Shown here one piece after another: positions 35,801 to 48,100 of a DNA stretch of 64,000 bases. Made by a program: the position numbers and the translations under genes. The DNA comes from Cepaea hortensis (Eukaryota; Mollusca; Gastropoda; Stylommatophora; Helicidae). The first letter of the stretch is position 1; each line of letters opens with the position of its first letter. Below the pieces are notes generated by a model. It was not told where the DNA came from, made no database searches, and was given only the letters and a program-made list of their open reading frames with translations. Where the stretch lies: NCBI GenBank assembly GCA_963921405.1, contig OY992881.1, positions 121,411,121 to 121,475,120 of the forward strand. The letters are read 5' to 3'.

Positions 35801-38800
35801 GATAACAAAATAAATGTTTGGGATGCCAGATGATAAAGTAATAACTTTTTATTATATAAACAGATAAAGTAATGACCGTTTGGGATTTTAAAAGATAATA
35901 AAAGCAAAGACCGACTGGTATAGAAGGAGGTAAAGTATTAAATGTGTGAGATACGAGACAATAAAGAAATAAATGTGTTTATTTTATTTTATGACTAAAA
36001 TAGTTTTTACCCTAAATGGACCATGTTTAGTGGGAATAAAATGAAATAATTTGGTTTTGTAGAAAACGCCACAATTCTTAAATATATTTTTGGTTTTCAA
36101 AATAGGAAACAAAATTAAAAGAGCCTAAAGAAGATCTAAAGCCACCAAAGAAGGAGAAGGAAGATGCAAAACTTACAGGTCGAAAAGGTCAGTATTTTTT
36201 AGTAGTTGCCTGTGCATGCGTTGTGTGAGTACTTGTATGTGTATGAGCACATGCATTTTAAATTTGTTTTCAACCAGATACGGCACGTTGTTTTCTTTTG
36301 TCAGCCCTGTTTGGCTTTTAGAAGCCGTTCAAGTTACATTTTAAGTCCTGTGCTGTGGCAAAAGGGTTACGAACCGCATTTGAAAAATAGCTGCAGACTA
36401 TTTGGAAGCAGATTGCCTTGCGCTGGTTTTTATACAAAGGTATGAGTGTTGGTCGTTTAGAAAGCAATGGCAAATTACTGAACATAACCTTGCCAATTGC
36501 CAAGAAATCACAAACAGCCGGGAAAAAAATTCTGGCATTGGCTGCAACCTCCTGTAAAGAAAAGGCAACTTACTTAAGTTACTAGGGTAAGTGAAAACCC
36601 TACTCTGTGGTAAGTTCAAAGTAGCAAGTCCCTTTTTCCTGCATGTGAGGTATACTGTGATAGTCTCATATTTTTTAGACTAATCGACACATGAGGTCGA
36701 TGTGGTCAATGTTGCATGGGCTGCCTTTATTTCCCACAACATTTTCTGGTACCTACTTTAGGCTGGGCAGACCTGGGAGCCAGGGTCACACATAAAGTCC
36801 CAGCCTAGTCTGCGGTAATTATTGTCATCATCATCACATGCCCGGCCAACTGGCACAGACATTCATGCATCACCACTGAACTTTGCCCTCTGTGTTCTGG
36901 GTCAGTTTTTAAGATATTTTTACTGATTCATTGCCGAAGGATAATATATCGCCAAATGTGATTTCCAATTTGGACAGAAGGACGATATATCGCCATACTA
37001 GGGTCATCATGTTATTTGTTTTGTTTTGTGTATCTTCCGCAATTTTAATGCTTCATGAACGGATATTTACATTATAATACTTGGTCATGTGATTTTGCAC
37101 CATGTTTAGTCCACACCTGCTGTTTGTTTGACACTGAATCGGTTAAATGTCATTGTAGTGGATAAACAAATTGTGTCGATTTTAGTGGGACCTGGCAGTT
37201 AATGTGTTAACTAAATTATCAGTTATGTTAAAATTAAAGAAATAACATCTATTCGCCAGTTTGTGCATTTTTATTTTGTTTTAAGATTTTGCTTTCACAT
37301 TTTCCATGCACAGAATCAAGAGCAAGTCGAGGTTATATTGTTTATTTTTCTGATTATTATCATTTCATAATAGACACAGTATCATTGACAAATCATATGT
37401 GTGTGATTTTTTGAAATTCTCAATCTATTTTCTGACAACAGCTTTCTGCTTTTGAGTTTAACCTACTTTCTAAGGCTATTCTCTATTTTTATTTAATCAT
37501 TCTAAACTTTTGCTTAAGATTCTTGTGTGTGTTGGTTTTAGTGCTTGTTTCATATTAGAGGCATACTTTGCTTTGTAATGTTTCATAGATATTGCTCTTC
37601 TTTAAAATATTAATATTTATTATTTTCAGAACATTGGATTTTCTTCTAATAGTTTTTAGTGGTAGCATCGTATTGATCATGCTGCCATGTTACTTACCAT
37701 AGTTGTACATTGTTTGTAACAATGTTTCAAACTTTTAAATTGTTACATTTAAATTGCAAGTATCTCATGATAATGTTATCATGATTGAAGAGCTACTTCT
37801 TGTGAATAATCACACCTCATCTTAATAAATTTTATCTCATCTAATCTTATCTTATCTCATCTCATCTCATCTCATCTTGTCCCTCTTGTACCTCACCATG
37901 TCGAGGTAAAGCATAAACGGCGGGAGAGTGCCTATTTATGGGCTTCATGTATCAAGATTCCCATGGACTCTGTTATTTTCTCTGTCCATCGTTCTTGTGA
38001 ATGAGCAAAGGAAATCATTTCCGGGGATAGTAGATCAGCATGGCCGAATGGATAAGAACCTGTGTTCTTGTTCAACCTCCTACACCGGACAGCTGGACTA
38101 AAATGTTGACCTGTCGCCCTTGACTTGGGGACATAAATTACAAGTACCTCTGAAGTTCTGAATGAGTTAACCTGATGGCGAGGGACACTGTTATTAGGGA
38201 AATGTAATCCACACGTAAAATTCAGTCCAGCACTACTTGAAGTAGTGTGTATAGACTACACTTGGGTTCAAAGCGATAAAATTTTTAAAAATTGGGGGGG
38301 GGGGGGGGGGGGGGAATAGAACCTACTCCTGGTAAAGATCCCATGAAGATTGTTGAATTGACACACAGTATCTACACTGTTTCACAAGCTTAGTATGGGA
38401 ACTGCTGTGGTGCAGTGGTTAGCATGCTTGCCTGGAGGCCTGGTTGTCATGTGTTCAAGTCAGCTTCAAGGCAAATTTTTTTTAATCAACCTAGGCTCCC
38501 AGGTGGCCCAGCCTAAAATGGTCACCAGAAAATGTCCTGACAAGTCATTGCAGCCGGCATGGTATTTGTCCACGTGACCCATCGAGGACTAAGTGATCTA
38601 TGCAAATGTGAGGCTAGCACCATATATCCAATATGTGTGTGGACTATGCTTGGGTTCAAAGAGAGCAACAAAAAATAAAAGTAAAGGATTCTTTTTTTTC
38701 TTTTTTTGCTCGCTTGGAACTCGAGCATAGTCCACACACATGCGACTACTTCTAGTGCATTGGACTGACTGTTTGCATTAGCTTTCCCTATTACCAGTGC

Positions 38801-41800
38801 CCCTCGCCATCAGGCCAGCCCACTCCGATTTCTGAGGTACTTGTAATTTACATCCCCAGAGAAGAACGAGAAGTCAACATTTCAGTCCAACTGTCCGGTG
38901 TAAGGGTTGAACCCGCTACCTTGACAGATACTGCGGCTGAGGTGTGAAGTGTTAGGCCTTGACATATTCTAGGCCAAGGCTAATGAGGTGCAGTGACTAG
39001 TTGTCTTCCACACCATCTTTCCTTCTGTGAACATTCTGGAAATTGTCTGCTAGCCATTTTGTGAGGTATTGGAGATGTGGTTTCTAAGATGAATATTGTG
39101 AATATCTTAGACTGCTAGAAAAACAAACGACCACTACCTAAAATTGGCTAATGAAATTAGAGCATTATATGCAAATATTTATGGTATTATCCCATATTGT
39201 GATGACCACCTGGCACTTGACGAGTGATATGGTCGATATCACGCCAGCTACTTTTATTACACATGCGATTTCCTGGTACCGATGATAGGTTGGGTCAGCC
39301 TGGAACCCATGTTAATTTTTCAAATCTGTCTCAATGCTATATAGAACCTGTCTTGCTCTATGGCAGTGAATCACTGAATGTCAGAAAGAGTGTCTGAAAT
39401 GCTGTATGGATCCTGTCTTGCTGTATGGCAGTGAATCTTGGTATATAAGTGAACAAATTAGAAAGAACTTGGAAGCAAATTTGACGTAATTCTTGAGACG
39501 AATGTTGCAAATTTATTGAACTGCCAGAGTAACTAAAAACAATTGCCTGAAAGAGGCTAATGAAACCAGAACATTATATATAACAGTAAGAAAGAGACAA
39601 ACAGATTTCTTTGGTGATATGATGAGAAGAGAAGCATTGGAGAACATCGTGACAACTGGAAAGATTGAGGGGAAAAGTGGCAGAGGCAGACCAAAAGAAA
39701 TTTCACTACCACAGCTTTCAGCATCAAGCGTAACCAGATTTTTTTTTCAATGCCAATTAAATATGCCAAAATGTCAAAATAATGTCATAACCTGTTTCCC
39801 TTCATGACGATAATTCAGCTGCACAAGCTAATCAAAACACAGCAGCAGGTCACATGACAAGTGGTGAGTTGCAGGCCACAGTGGCTGTATCACCCCAGTT
39901 TATTATTACTGTATTCACTTTTAATTTACAACATTATTATTCCCATGTTACTGCAGATGGTACATTCTATATATTATTAATTATAAAGCTCTTCCCCGTT
40001 TTTTTTTTTTAAATCTGAAGTAAAATTGTGGATGCTTCAGACAAAATGAATGTATAAACACATTACTTAGGCTGAAGAAGTTAAAGTAGCATATTTCTTA
40101 AATAAAGGGAATTTAAAAAACATGTAAAGCTTAGCTGCTTCAGTGCCACATAAAAAGTAGATTTTAACTAAACATGATACACTATCAAGACAGCAAGAAT
40201 TATAATGTAAGGTTCCATTCATCGAGCATTAAAATTGTGGAAGATGCCGCAAAACAAAACTAATAACGTGATGACCCTAGTATGGCGATATATCGTCCTT
40301 CTGTCCCAATGGGAGGTCACATTTGATGATATATTATCCTGCAGCACTGAATCAGTTAATGTGCTAATGCAGTGGTTCTCCACCGGTGGGGAATTCCCCC
40401 CCCCCCCCCAGGGGGGAATTTAAGGGTTTCCAGGGGGGAATTAAGATTATTTCAAGATCGCGTTAATACAAGAACCGATTAGTTGATATTGTTTTTCCCT
40501 TCATACTTTATGGTTCTGTACATCTCACCCTTCTAAAATTCATTTTATAAAGTAAGTAAACCCACAAATCATGTTTTATGTGGACATCTAGACTTGTTTT
40601 AGTATGTGCTATTAAATTTAGCTTCCATTATTGCGTATACTGTGTAAGGGGGGGGATTTTTAGGTAGGAAATACGAAAGGGGGGAAATGACGATCTGAAA
40701 ATATGGTTAAGGGGGCACGGGCCAAATTTTTAGGTAGGAAATACGAAAGGGGGGAATGACGTTCTGAAAATATGGTGAAGGGGAGGCACGGGCCAAAAAA
40801 GGTTGAGAACCACTGTGCTAATATATCAATGATTGGCCGAGATGTAAGGGGAGTTTACTCTAAACCACCTAACTCCACTAACACTGTTTTCTTTTACAAA
40901 TCATAATAGCTTTATTTTTGATTTCTATCTTAGTTTGATTTTGGTTTTTTGTTGTTGTTTTTGTTTGTGGTTTTGTTTACTAATGTTTGTTAATCTGAAT
41001 TTCCCATTCAATTTTATTATATCCTCGAGGCCCCGCCACCCTAAAAGCTGCTGCAAAATTGGTTGCAAATGGTAACGCCAAACAAAAAACTGTATCGTGC
41101 AGATAACATATTTATGTTAACCAGATTGTGACTAATACTAATACGCACGTATGCTCATAATATGTAACACTCTATATATGAAGTTGTACACAACAGCATG
41201 GTTGTTAGGCAGACTAACAGTAAAAAACTGTTTGTTGTTAGATCTTGTGTGTTTATTCTTGTGTTTACTGGTTTATTTGAGTTACTTCTGTAAATATTAC
41301 CTTTGTGATCCTTGCTATTCATTATTTTTTAAGTTCTTTTTTTTTTTACATTTGCTCGCTTTGTACTTAATCGTGATCCACACACTTGCAACTACATCTA
41401 GTTCACTGAACTGATTTTTGCATGTGATTTTTTTTTTTTTGCTTTCTCTATTACCAGTGTCCCTCGCCATCAGGTGAACCCACTCCGACTTCTGAGGTGC
41501 TTGTAATTTACGTCCTCAAATCAAGGATGAGAAATCATTTTAATCCACCTGACCGGTGTTGGGATTGAATCCGCTACCTCGGCATCAGCAAATTGAAAGT
41601 TTAAGATCGAGCACTCTTACCCAATCAGACATGCTGATCTAAAAAATTTTCATGTGGTGTTTTTTGTTGTTGCTGTAGATAGTCCTCTGGCCAGCGCTGT
41701 GGCTTAGATGCAGTGAACACATTTCACAATTCACTATCATAATGAGTCGAATGTTCAAAATCAGTGGCAGGCAATTTGGAAGCATATGGCTTTGCTTTGA

Positions 41801-44800
41801 TTGTGATGGTATGACGTGTTGTTCATTCAGAAAGCAATGGCAAGCTACTGAACATTAAACAATTGTGTAGTAAATTACAAAAAAGCCAAAATAATGCTGG
41901 GGTCGATTCTGAGGTCTGGTAAAGGACATTCGACTAGCTTTCAGATGGTCGGCAGCAAATAGTATCAGCAGAGCAATGATATCAGAAATAAAGCAGGGGG
42001 GAGTCGTGGGTGAGAGGTAGCTGTGTCTGCCTCAGACTCGGAAGGTTCATTACCCACATCAAGCTGGGGATGATTCTGAGAACCGTTGGTATCTAATGAT
42101 ATTACAAATCCTTCTGATCTCTTGGGTAGTGAAATTGGACACCTAGCCTCCTCGGATAAAGACCAAAAAATAGGAGGTCTAAAATACAAGTTGTGCATGT
42201 TAAAAATTACCCAGCAGGTGGAAATCACAAAAGAGTAGGCTATAAGGGCCGATCTCCCTGGCCTAGGAGTTAGCGGCTTTCTCCGTAATCCCATATACTC
42301 TCGTAAGTAACGAGACGACGGTGAGAATTGGTAGCGGTTCTAACCATGTCAGTAACTTACGGGGTATGTGAGCCAGTCGCTCATAAAGCAATGGCAAACT
42401 ACTGAGCGTAATCTTGCCAAGAAATCAACAATCAGCTGAAAGATGCTGATGTTGACAGCGATGTCCTGTAAAGGATATGCAAACATTTATTTTTTTTTAG
42501 GCCTTAAGGCCACAGCCTTTGCAAAAATGTTAGGAAAAAGTAAACCCACCCAGAGTAGAAAGAGCTTTTTACCTTTTGTGTTATCTGTCTAGAAGAAGTA
42601 AAACATAACACAAATGCATGCCTAAGTCTGTGATACTTTGACCTCTGAGGTGAATAAGTAGGTGTAATGCACTACCCTCAAGAGAGGAATGAAGAAGAAG
42701 AGGAAGAATAACAAATGTATTAAAAGTTTGAAAAAAAAGTATTGCTAAAAAATCATAACTTAATCATAGTGCTTCATTTTTAATCTTTCACACAGAACAA
42801 ATACTGAAGCATATTGTAATAACTGGAAAAATCTATGAGAAAAGAGATGTAGGAAGACTGTGGTTCCTTTCCTCAACATCCGTCATTCTCAGGGAAATCT
42901 CTGCTGCCCATTTTACAAGGATGGGTCACAGAGTAAACCCGAAACTACTGGAGATGGAACCCCAACCCACCTTAATCATAGCGCTTCAATTTTAATCTTT
43001 CATTCAGAAGAAATACTGGAACATATTGTAATAACTGGAAAAAGTCTATGGGAAAAGATATATAGGAAGACAGTGAGAGAAGATTCTTCATGGAGTTGAT
43101 ACAATCTTTTGCCATTTGCTAGATGTGGAGAAGTATGGTTGCCCGCGCTGGTTGGCCAGGTACTTAATGTTAATGATGAAGGTCTTTCATCTGAGAGTTG
43201 TGATAGAGAAGTAGTTATTCTGCTGGTTTACCAGCAGGGTGGGTTGAGGTTCCATCTCCAGTAGATTCGGGTTTACTTTGTGATCCTGGGATTGACCCAG
43301 CTTTGTGAAATGGGCAGCAGAGATTTCCCTGGGAATGAAAGATGTTGGGGAAAGGAGCTGGTCGCCGTCATCCCATAATTACATCTGCACTGCTCAGTGG
43401 GGCATTGGTGAATGATAAGACAGATGTGGTAGGGGCCCTTTGGTATCATGTGTATAGTGCAGAAGATCGGATAGATCATCACAGGCTGGAGAGGATGGGG
43501 CTGCAGAGAATAACCAGAAAATCTGGCAATTACTCGAGACCCCAAGGAAAGGCAGACGGACACACAGTCAGAGTGCAGCTGGTACCATTAATATTGGGTC
43601 TCTTCGATGACTGTTGAAGATGAGGATGAAGCATGTATGGGAATGTTCTGAGTACTGTGATGTCGGTTCTTGACTAAACTAAACTCAATTACGTATGCAT
43701 GTTAGGCTTAACACTTCTTCCATATAGTCTTTGGGAGGTGATTATCTTTCTCCTAGATTTTTTATGTGCTTTAGGATTAGCTAGATGCTTTTCCCCTTGG
43801 ATATCAACCACAATATATTTACCTCATAAATAAGGAAGCTTGGTGTTGGTGACATCTGCATAGAAAAGGTTTGTTGCATATCCTTTACAGGATGTGGCAG
43901 TCAACCCCAGCATTTTTTGGGGGCCGTTTGTGATTTTTTTGGCAAGTTTACATTTAAAAGTTTGCCATTGCTTTCTGAACGACCGGCACCCATACCTTTG
44001 TATGGGAACCAATGCAAGGTGGTCTGCTTCCGAATTGCAAAACTCGCTTACACCCAGGAAATAAATGACCGTAGACCCCAAGGTAGACCAAGAAGACGGT
44101 GGAGAGATAATATATATACAGACCTACAAGCACTTGGAAACAACGACTGGCAAAAGAAGGTCAACCAGAGAGACGAATGGAGACGGATTGTATCTGCAGC
44201 AAAGAACCTCAATGGCTCGGAACGTTGAAGAAGAGAAGAAGAAGTAAGTAAATAAAACTGAGGAAAATGAAATACTATAGACATGTAAACAGAACGGGGA
44301 AACAGAGAATATGATGGCCACAGCGAAGATGAATTCAAGATGTGATAGATAATTTACACAAAACAGCAGCAGAGGCAGGACATCTGGCTTATGACAGAGA
44401 GAAATTTTCAGACTTTTACAGGGGGAAAAGTCTATGACAGAGAGAAATTTTCAGACTTTTACAGGGGGAATAGTCTATGACAGAGAGAAATTTTAAAAGA
44501 CTTACAAGAGAAAGTTTATTTAGACAGAGAGAAATGTTTAAAGACTTTTATGGAGCAAAGTTTATGATAGAGAGAAATTTTCAAAGACTTTTGCAGGGGA
44601 AAGGTTTATGATTGACAGTACTTTTCAAAAAGTTTAAGGGAGAAAAGTTTAGCCAAGGCAAGCCACTGTATGATATGCACATGATATCATTCTGTTTTAT
44701 TCTATACTAGCTGACCCGGCCCGGCTTCGCCCAGTCCTTGGTGGGGAGCATCTCATTTAATTCATATAAGTAGTCATATAAGTTCCCGTTCCCGTTCCCG

Positions 44801-44804
44801 ACTA

Positions 44805-44843
<39 letters not shown>

Positions 44844-45056
44844 GACCCGGCCCGGCATCGCCCAGCTCCTGGTGTGGAGCATCTCATTTAATTCATATAA
44901 GTAGTCATATAAGCTCACGTTCCCGTTCCCGACTATCTGTCTGTCTGTCTGTCTATCTGTCTGTCTGTCTGTCTGATCCGGCCCGGCTTCGCCCAGCCCC
45001 TGATGGGGAGCATCTCATTTAATTCATACAAGTAGTCATATAAGTTCCCGTTCCCA

Positions 45057-45120
<64 letters not shown>

Positions 45121-48100
45121 ATCATTTATTGGTTGCAGTTAGAACAACCTTAGATAAACGAAGACCAACTTACAAAAAGCATTAGAAAGAGCACTGGAAA
45201 GATCTTTACATGTTCCCCAACAATTAACTTGGGTAAATGGAGCAGCGGCAGCAGCAGCAGAAGAAGAAGAAAAAGGAGGAGTAGGAGCTGGGAGGAGGAG
45301 GAGGGAGGAGTAGGAGGGAGGAAGAGATAGGCGGAGAGAGGAGGAGGAGGGAAGAGGAGGAAGGAGGAGGAGTAGTAGGGAGGAGGAGGGATTGGAAGGA
45401 GGAGGATAAGGGAGGAGGAGGAGGGAGGAGGAGTAGGGAGGAGAAGAACGCAGGAGGAGGAGGGGGAGGAGGGAGATGGAGGAGGAGAGAGGAGGAGGAG
45501 GGAGAGGGAGGGAGGAGGAAAAGGGAGGAGGAGGAAGGAGGAGGAGAAGGGAGGAGGAGAGGGAGGAGAAGGAGGAGGAGGGGGAGGACGTAGGAGGAGG
45601 AGGGAGGAGAGAGGAGGAGAAGGAGGAGGAAGGAAGAGGAGTGATTAGGATGAGGGAGGAGGGCGAGGAGGCAGGAGGAGGAAGAGGGAGGAGAAGGGAG
45701 GGGGAAGAGGAGGATGGAGGAGGGAGGGGGAGGGGAAGAGGAAGAGGGTAGGAGGTGGAGGAGAGGAGGAGGAGGAGGAATATAACGCATATGCCTGTAG
45801 ATTTAATAATGGCTGAAGTTGTTCCATGTCTTCTTAGAGTTGGCGACAGTGTAAAGAAATATAAAATCTTCAAACTTGATAGAGATAAGGTAACTATTAT
45901 TTATTTATTCTTTAAGCATAAAAAGATGAGTTACAATGTTATGCATTATGCATTATTTTTAAGAAAACTTTGAAAATGCCTTAAAGATTGTATCATTATT
46001 TATTATAACTCATATGCCGGTACATAACTATGGACAAAGAGTTTATAAATCTTTGAAAACGATGCCACAATATGACTATAAGTTATACAGAAAAGTTATG
46101 CCCCTTGAAATAACTTTTACAGAGTTAAGTCCCCTGAGATATATGAAATTATAATGAAAAATGAAAAATGAAATAATATTGGGTAAGCAGCCAATTTCAC
46201 ACTAAAAAAATATGACAGTGGGCTGCGCTGGAATGAAAGGAAGACGTGTAGAAAATTTCATCTCAATCGGATGGGCCGTTCGCGAGCGCATAAAGGACAT
46301 ACGGACTTACAGACAGACGGAGATCGCCTTTTATATATAAGATTTTAACAATAGTATACACTTAATGGAGTAGAAGACAAATGATGCCCCTGCATGTTAG
46401 TTTTGAGAAAGTATTTCTGTTTTACTCTTCTGCTTCTGGTATATTCCAAACTCAGTTTGCTTTTTGTCATATATGAGTTTTGCTAACCCATTGTTACTCA
46501 AATGTTACTCATATTTGCAGATGTGCCTTATCTTGTGTCTGTATGCTGCTCTTGCAGCAGTGTTGAAATACATATGTAGCTATCATACTTTACTTTAACA
46601 TTATGTTGAAATCAATATGTAGCTATCATACTTTACTCTAACATAACGTTGAAATTCATATGTAGCTACCATACTTTACTTTAACATAATGTTGAAATCA
46701 ATATGCAGCTACCATACTTTACTTTAACACAATGTTGAAATGAATATGTAGCTACTATACTTTACTTTAACATAATGTTGAAATGAATATGTAGCTACTA
46801 TACTTTACTTTAACACAATATTGAAATGAATATGTAGCACTATACTTTAACATAATATTGAATGTATAGCTACCTTAACTAAGTATAGTTTAACATAATG
46901 TTAAAATGAATGTATAGCTACCATAGTTTAGTGTACTTTATCATAATGTTAAAATTAATGTGTAGCAACCATAGATAAGTATAGTTTAACATAATGTTGA
47001 AATGAATGTGTAGCTACCCTACTTTAGTTTACTTTAACATAATGTTTACATGAATATGCAGCTACCATATTTAGTTTACTTTAACATAATGTTTACATAT
47101 ATGTAGCTACCATACTTTAGTTTACTTTAACATAATGTTTACATATATGTAGCTACCATACTTTAGTTTACTTTAACATAATGTTTACATGAATATGTAG
47201 CTACCATACTTTAGTTTACTTTAACATAATGTTTACATATATGTAGCTACCATACTTTAGTTTACTTTAACATAATGTTTACATGAATATGTAGCTACCA
47301 TACTTTAGTTTACTTTAACATAATGTTTACATATATGTAGCTACCATACTTTAGTTTACTTTAACATAATGTTTACATATATGTAGCTACCATACTTTAG
47401 TTTACTTTAACATAATTTTTACAAATATATATATAGCTGCAGTACACAGGGGGATGAGTGATATCACTATAATATAATATTGAAATAGTATATGTAGATA
47501 CTGTACTTTAGTTTACTTTAGCGTGTGGGACCAGGTGGAGAAAGCGGTGGAACAGACTGAGAACCCATACGTGGAGAGGATGGTATGGTAGGGGATCGGT
47601 AGGGGTTCTGGACGAATTTCAAAACTGAGAGGGAAGATCAGGAGAACTTTAAATCAGATGGTGGTTTGAGCGATTAGTAATATGATTCTTCGCTGGCTGT
47701 TGAACAAGGGGACGGAGCCCATGTAGGAATGTTCTGAGTGCAGTGATGTCGGTTCTTAGCTCATAACTCAATTCATTCATTCATTCATTCATTCAGTATC
47801 ATGTCCTTTGCAAAACCTCGCTACCATAACAACCTTCTGGAAAACTTCTCGATCATAAGCAAGATGTCTCGAGTCTGATACACCCATCTGGAGATCATCT
47901 GCCACATCCTGCACCCATCTTCTCTTTGGCCTTCCTCTTCCTCTCTGCCCAGGCATATACCCCGCCATCATTGTTCTGTCGAAATTTTCATGACATTTCA
48001 AGTGACTAAAATATTTAAATTTTCTTTGTTTTATCGTCTTTAATAGCCAACCTTCTTCAATATTCAGCTCTTGAAGTATGGTTGCATTTGTTCTTTTCTG

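Larger units (their letters stand above)
33970..35995. repeat. ~30-bp tandem repeat interrupted by two LINE insertions
   Basis: Units like aggatacaagaagttaagta and ataactgttt run 33970-34206, continue at 34871-34945 and again at 35726-35995 (progressively worn). LINE-A and LINE-E inserts separate the three parts, each with target duplications made of array sequence. Confidence 0.85.

Noticed and set aside
45139..45873. 244- and 188-codon serine/proline/leucine-rich frames
   Set aside because: Product of the GGA/GAG purine tract inside the Helitron-like element.
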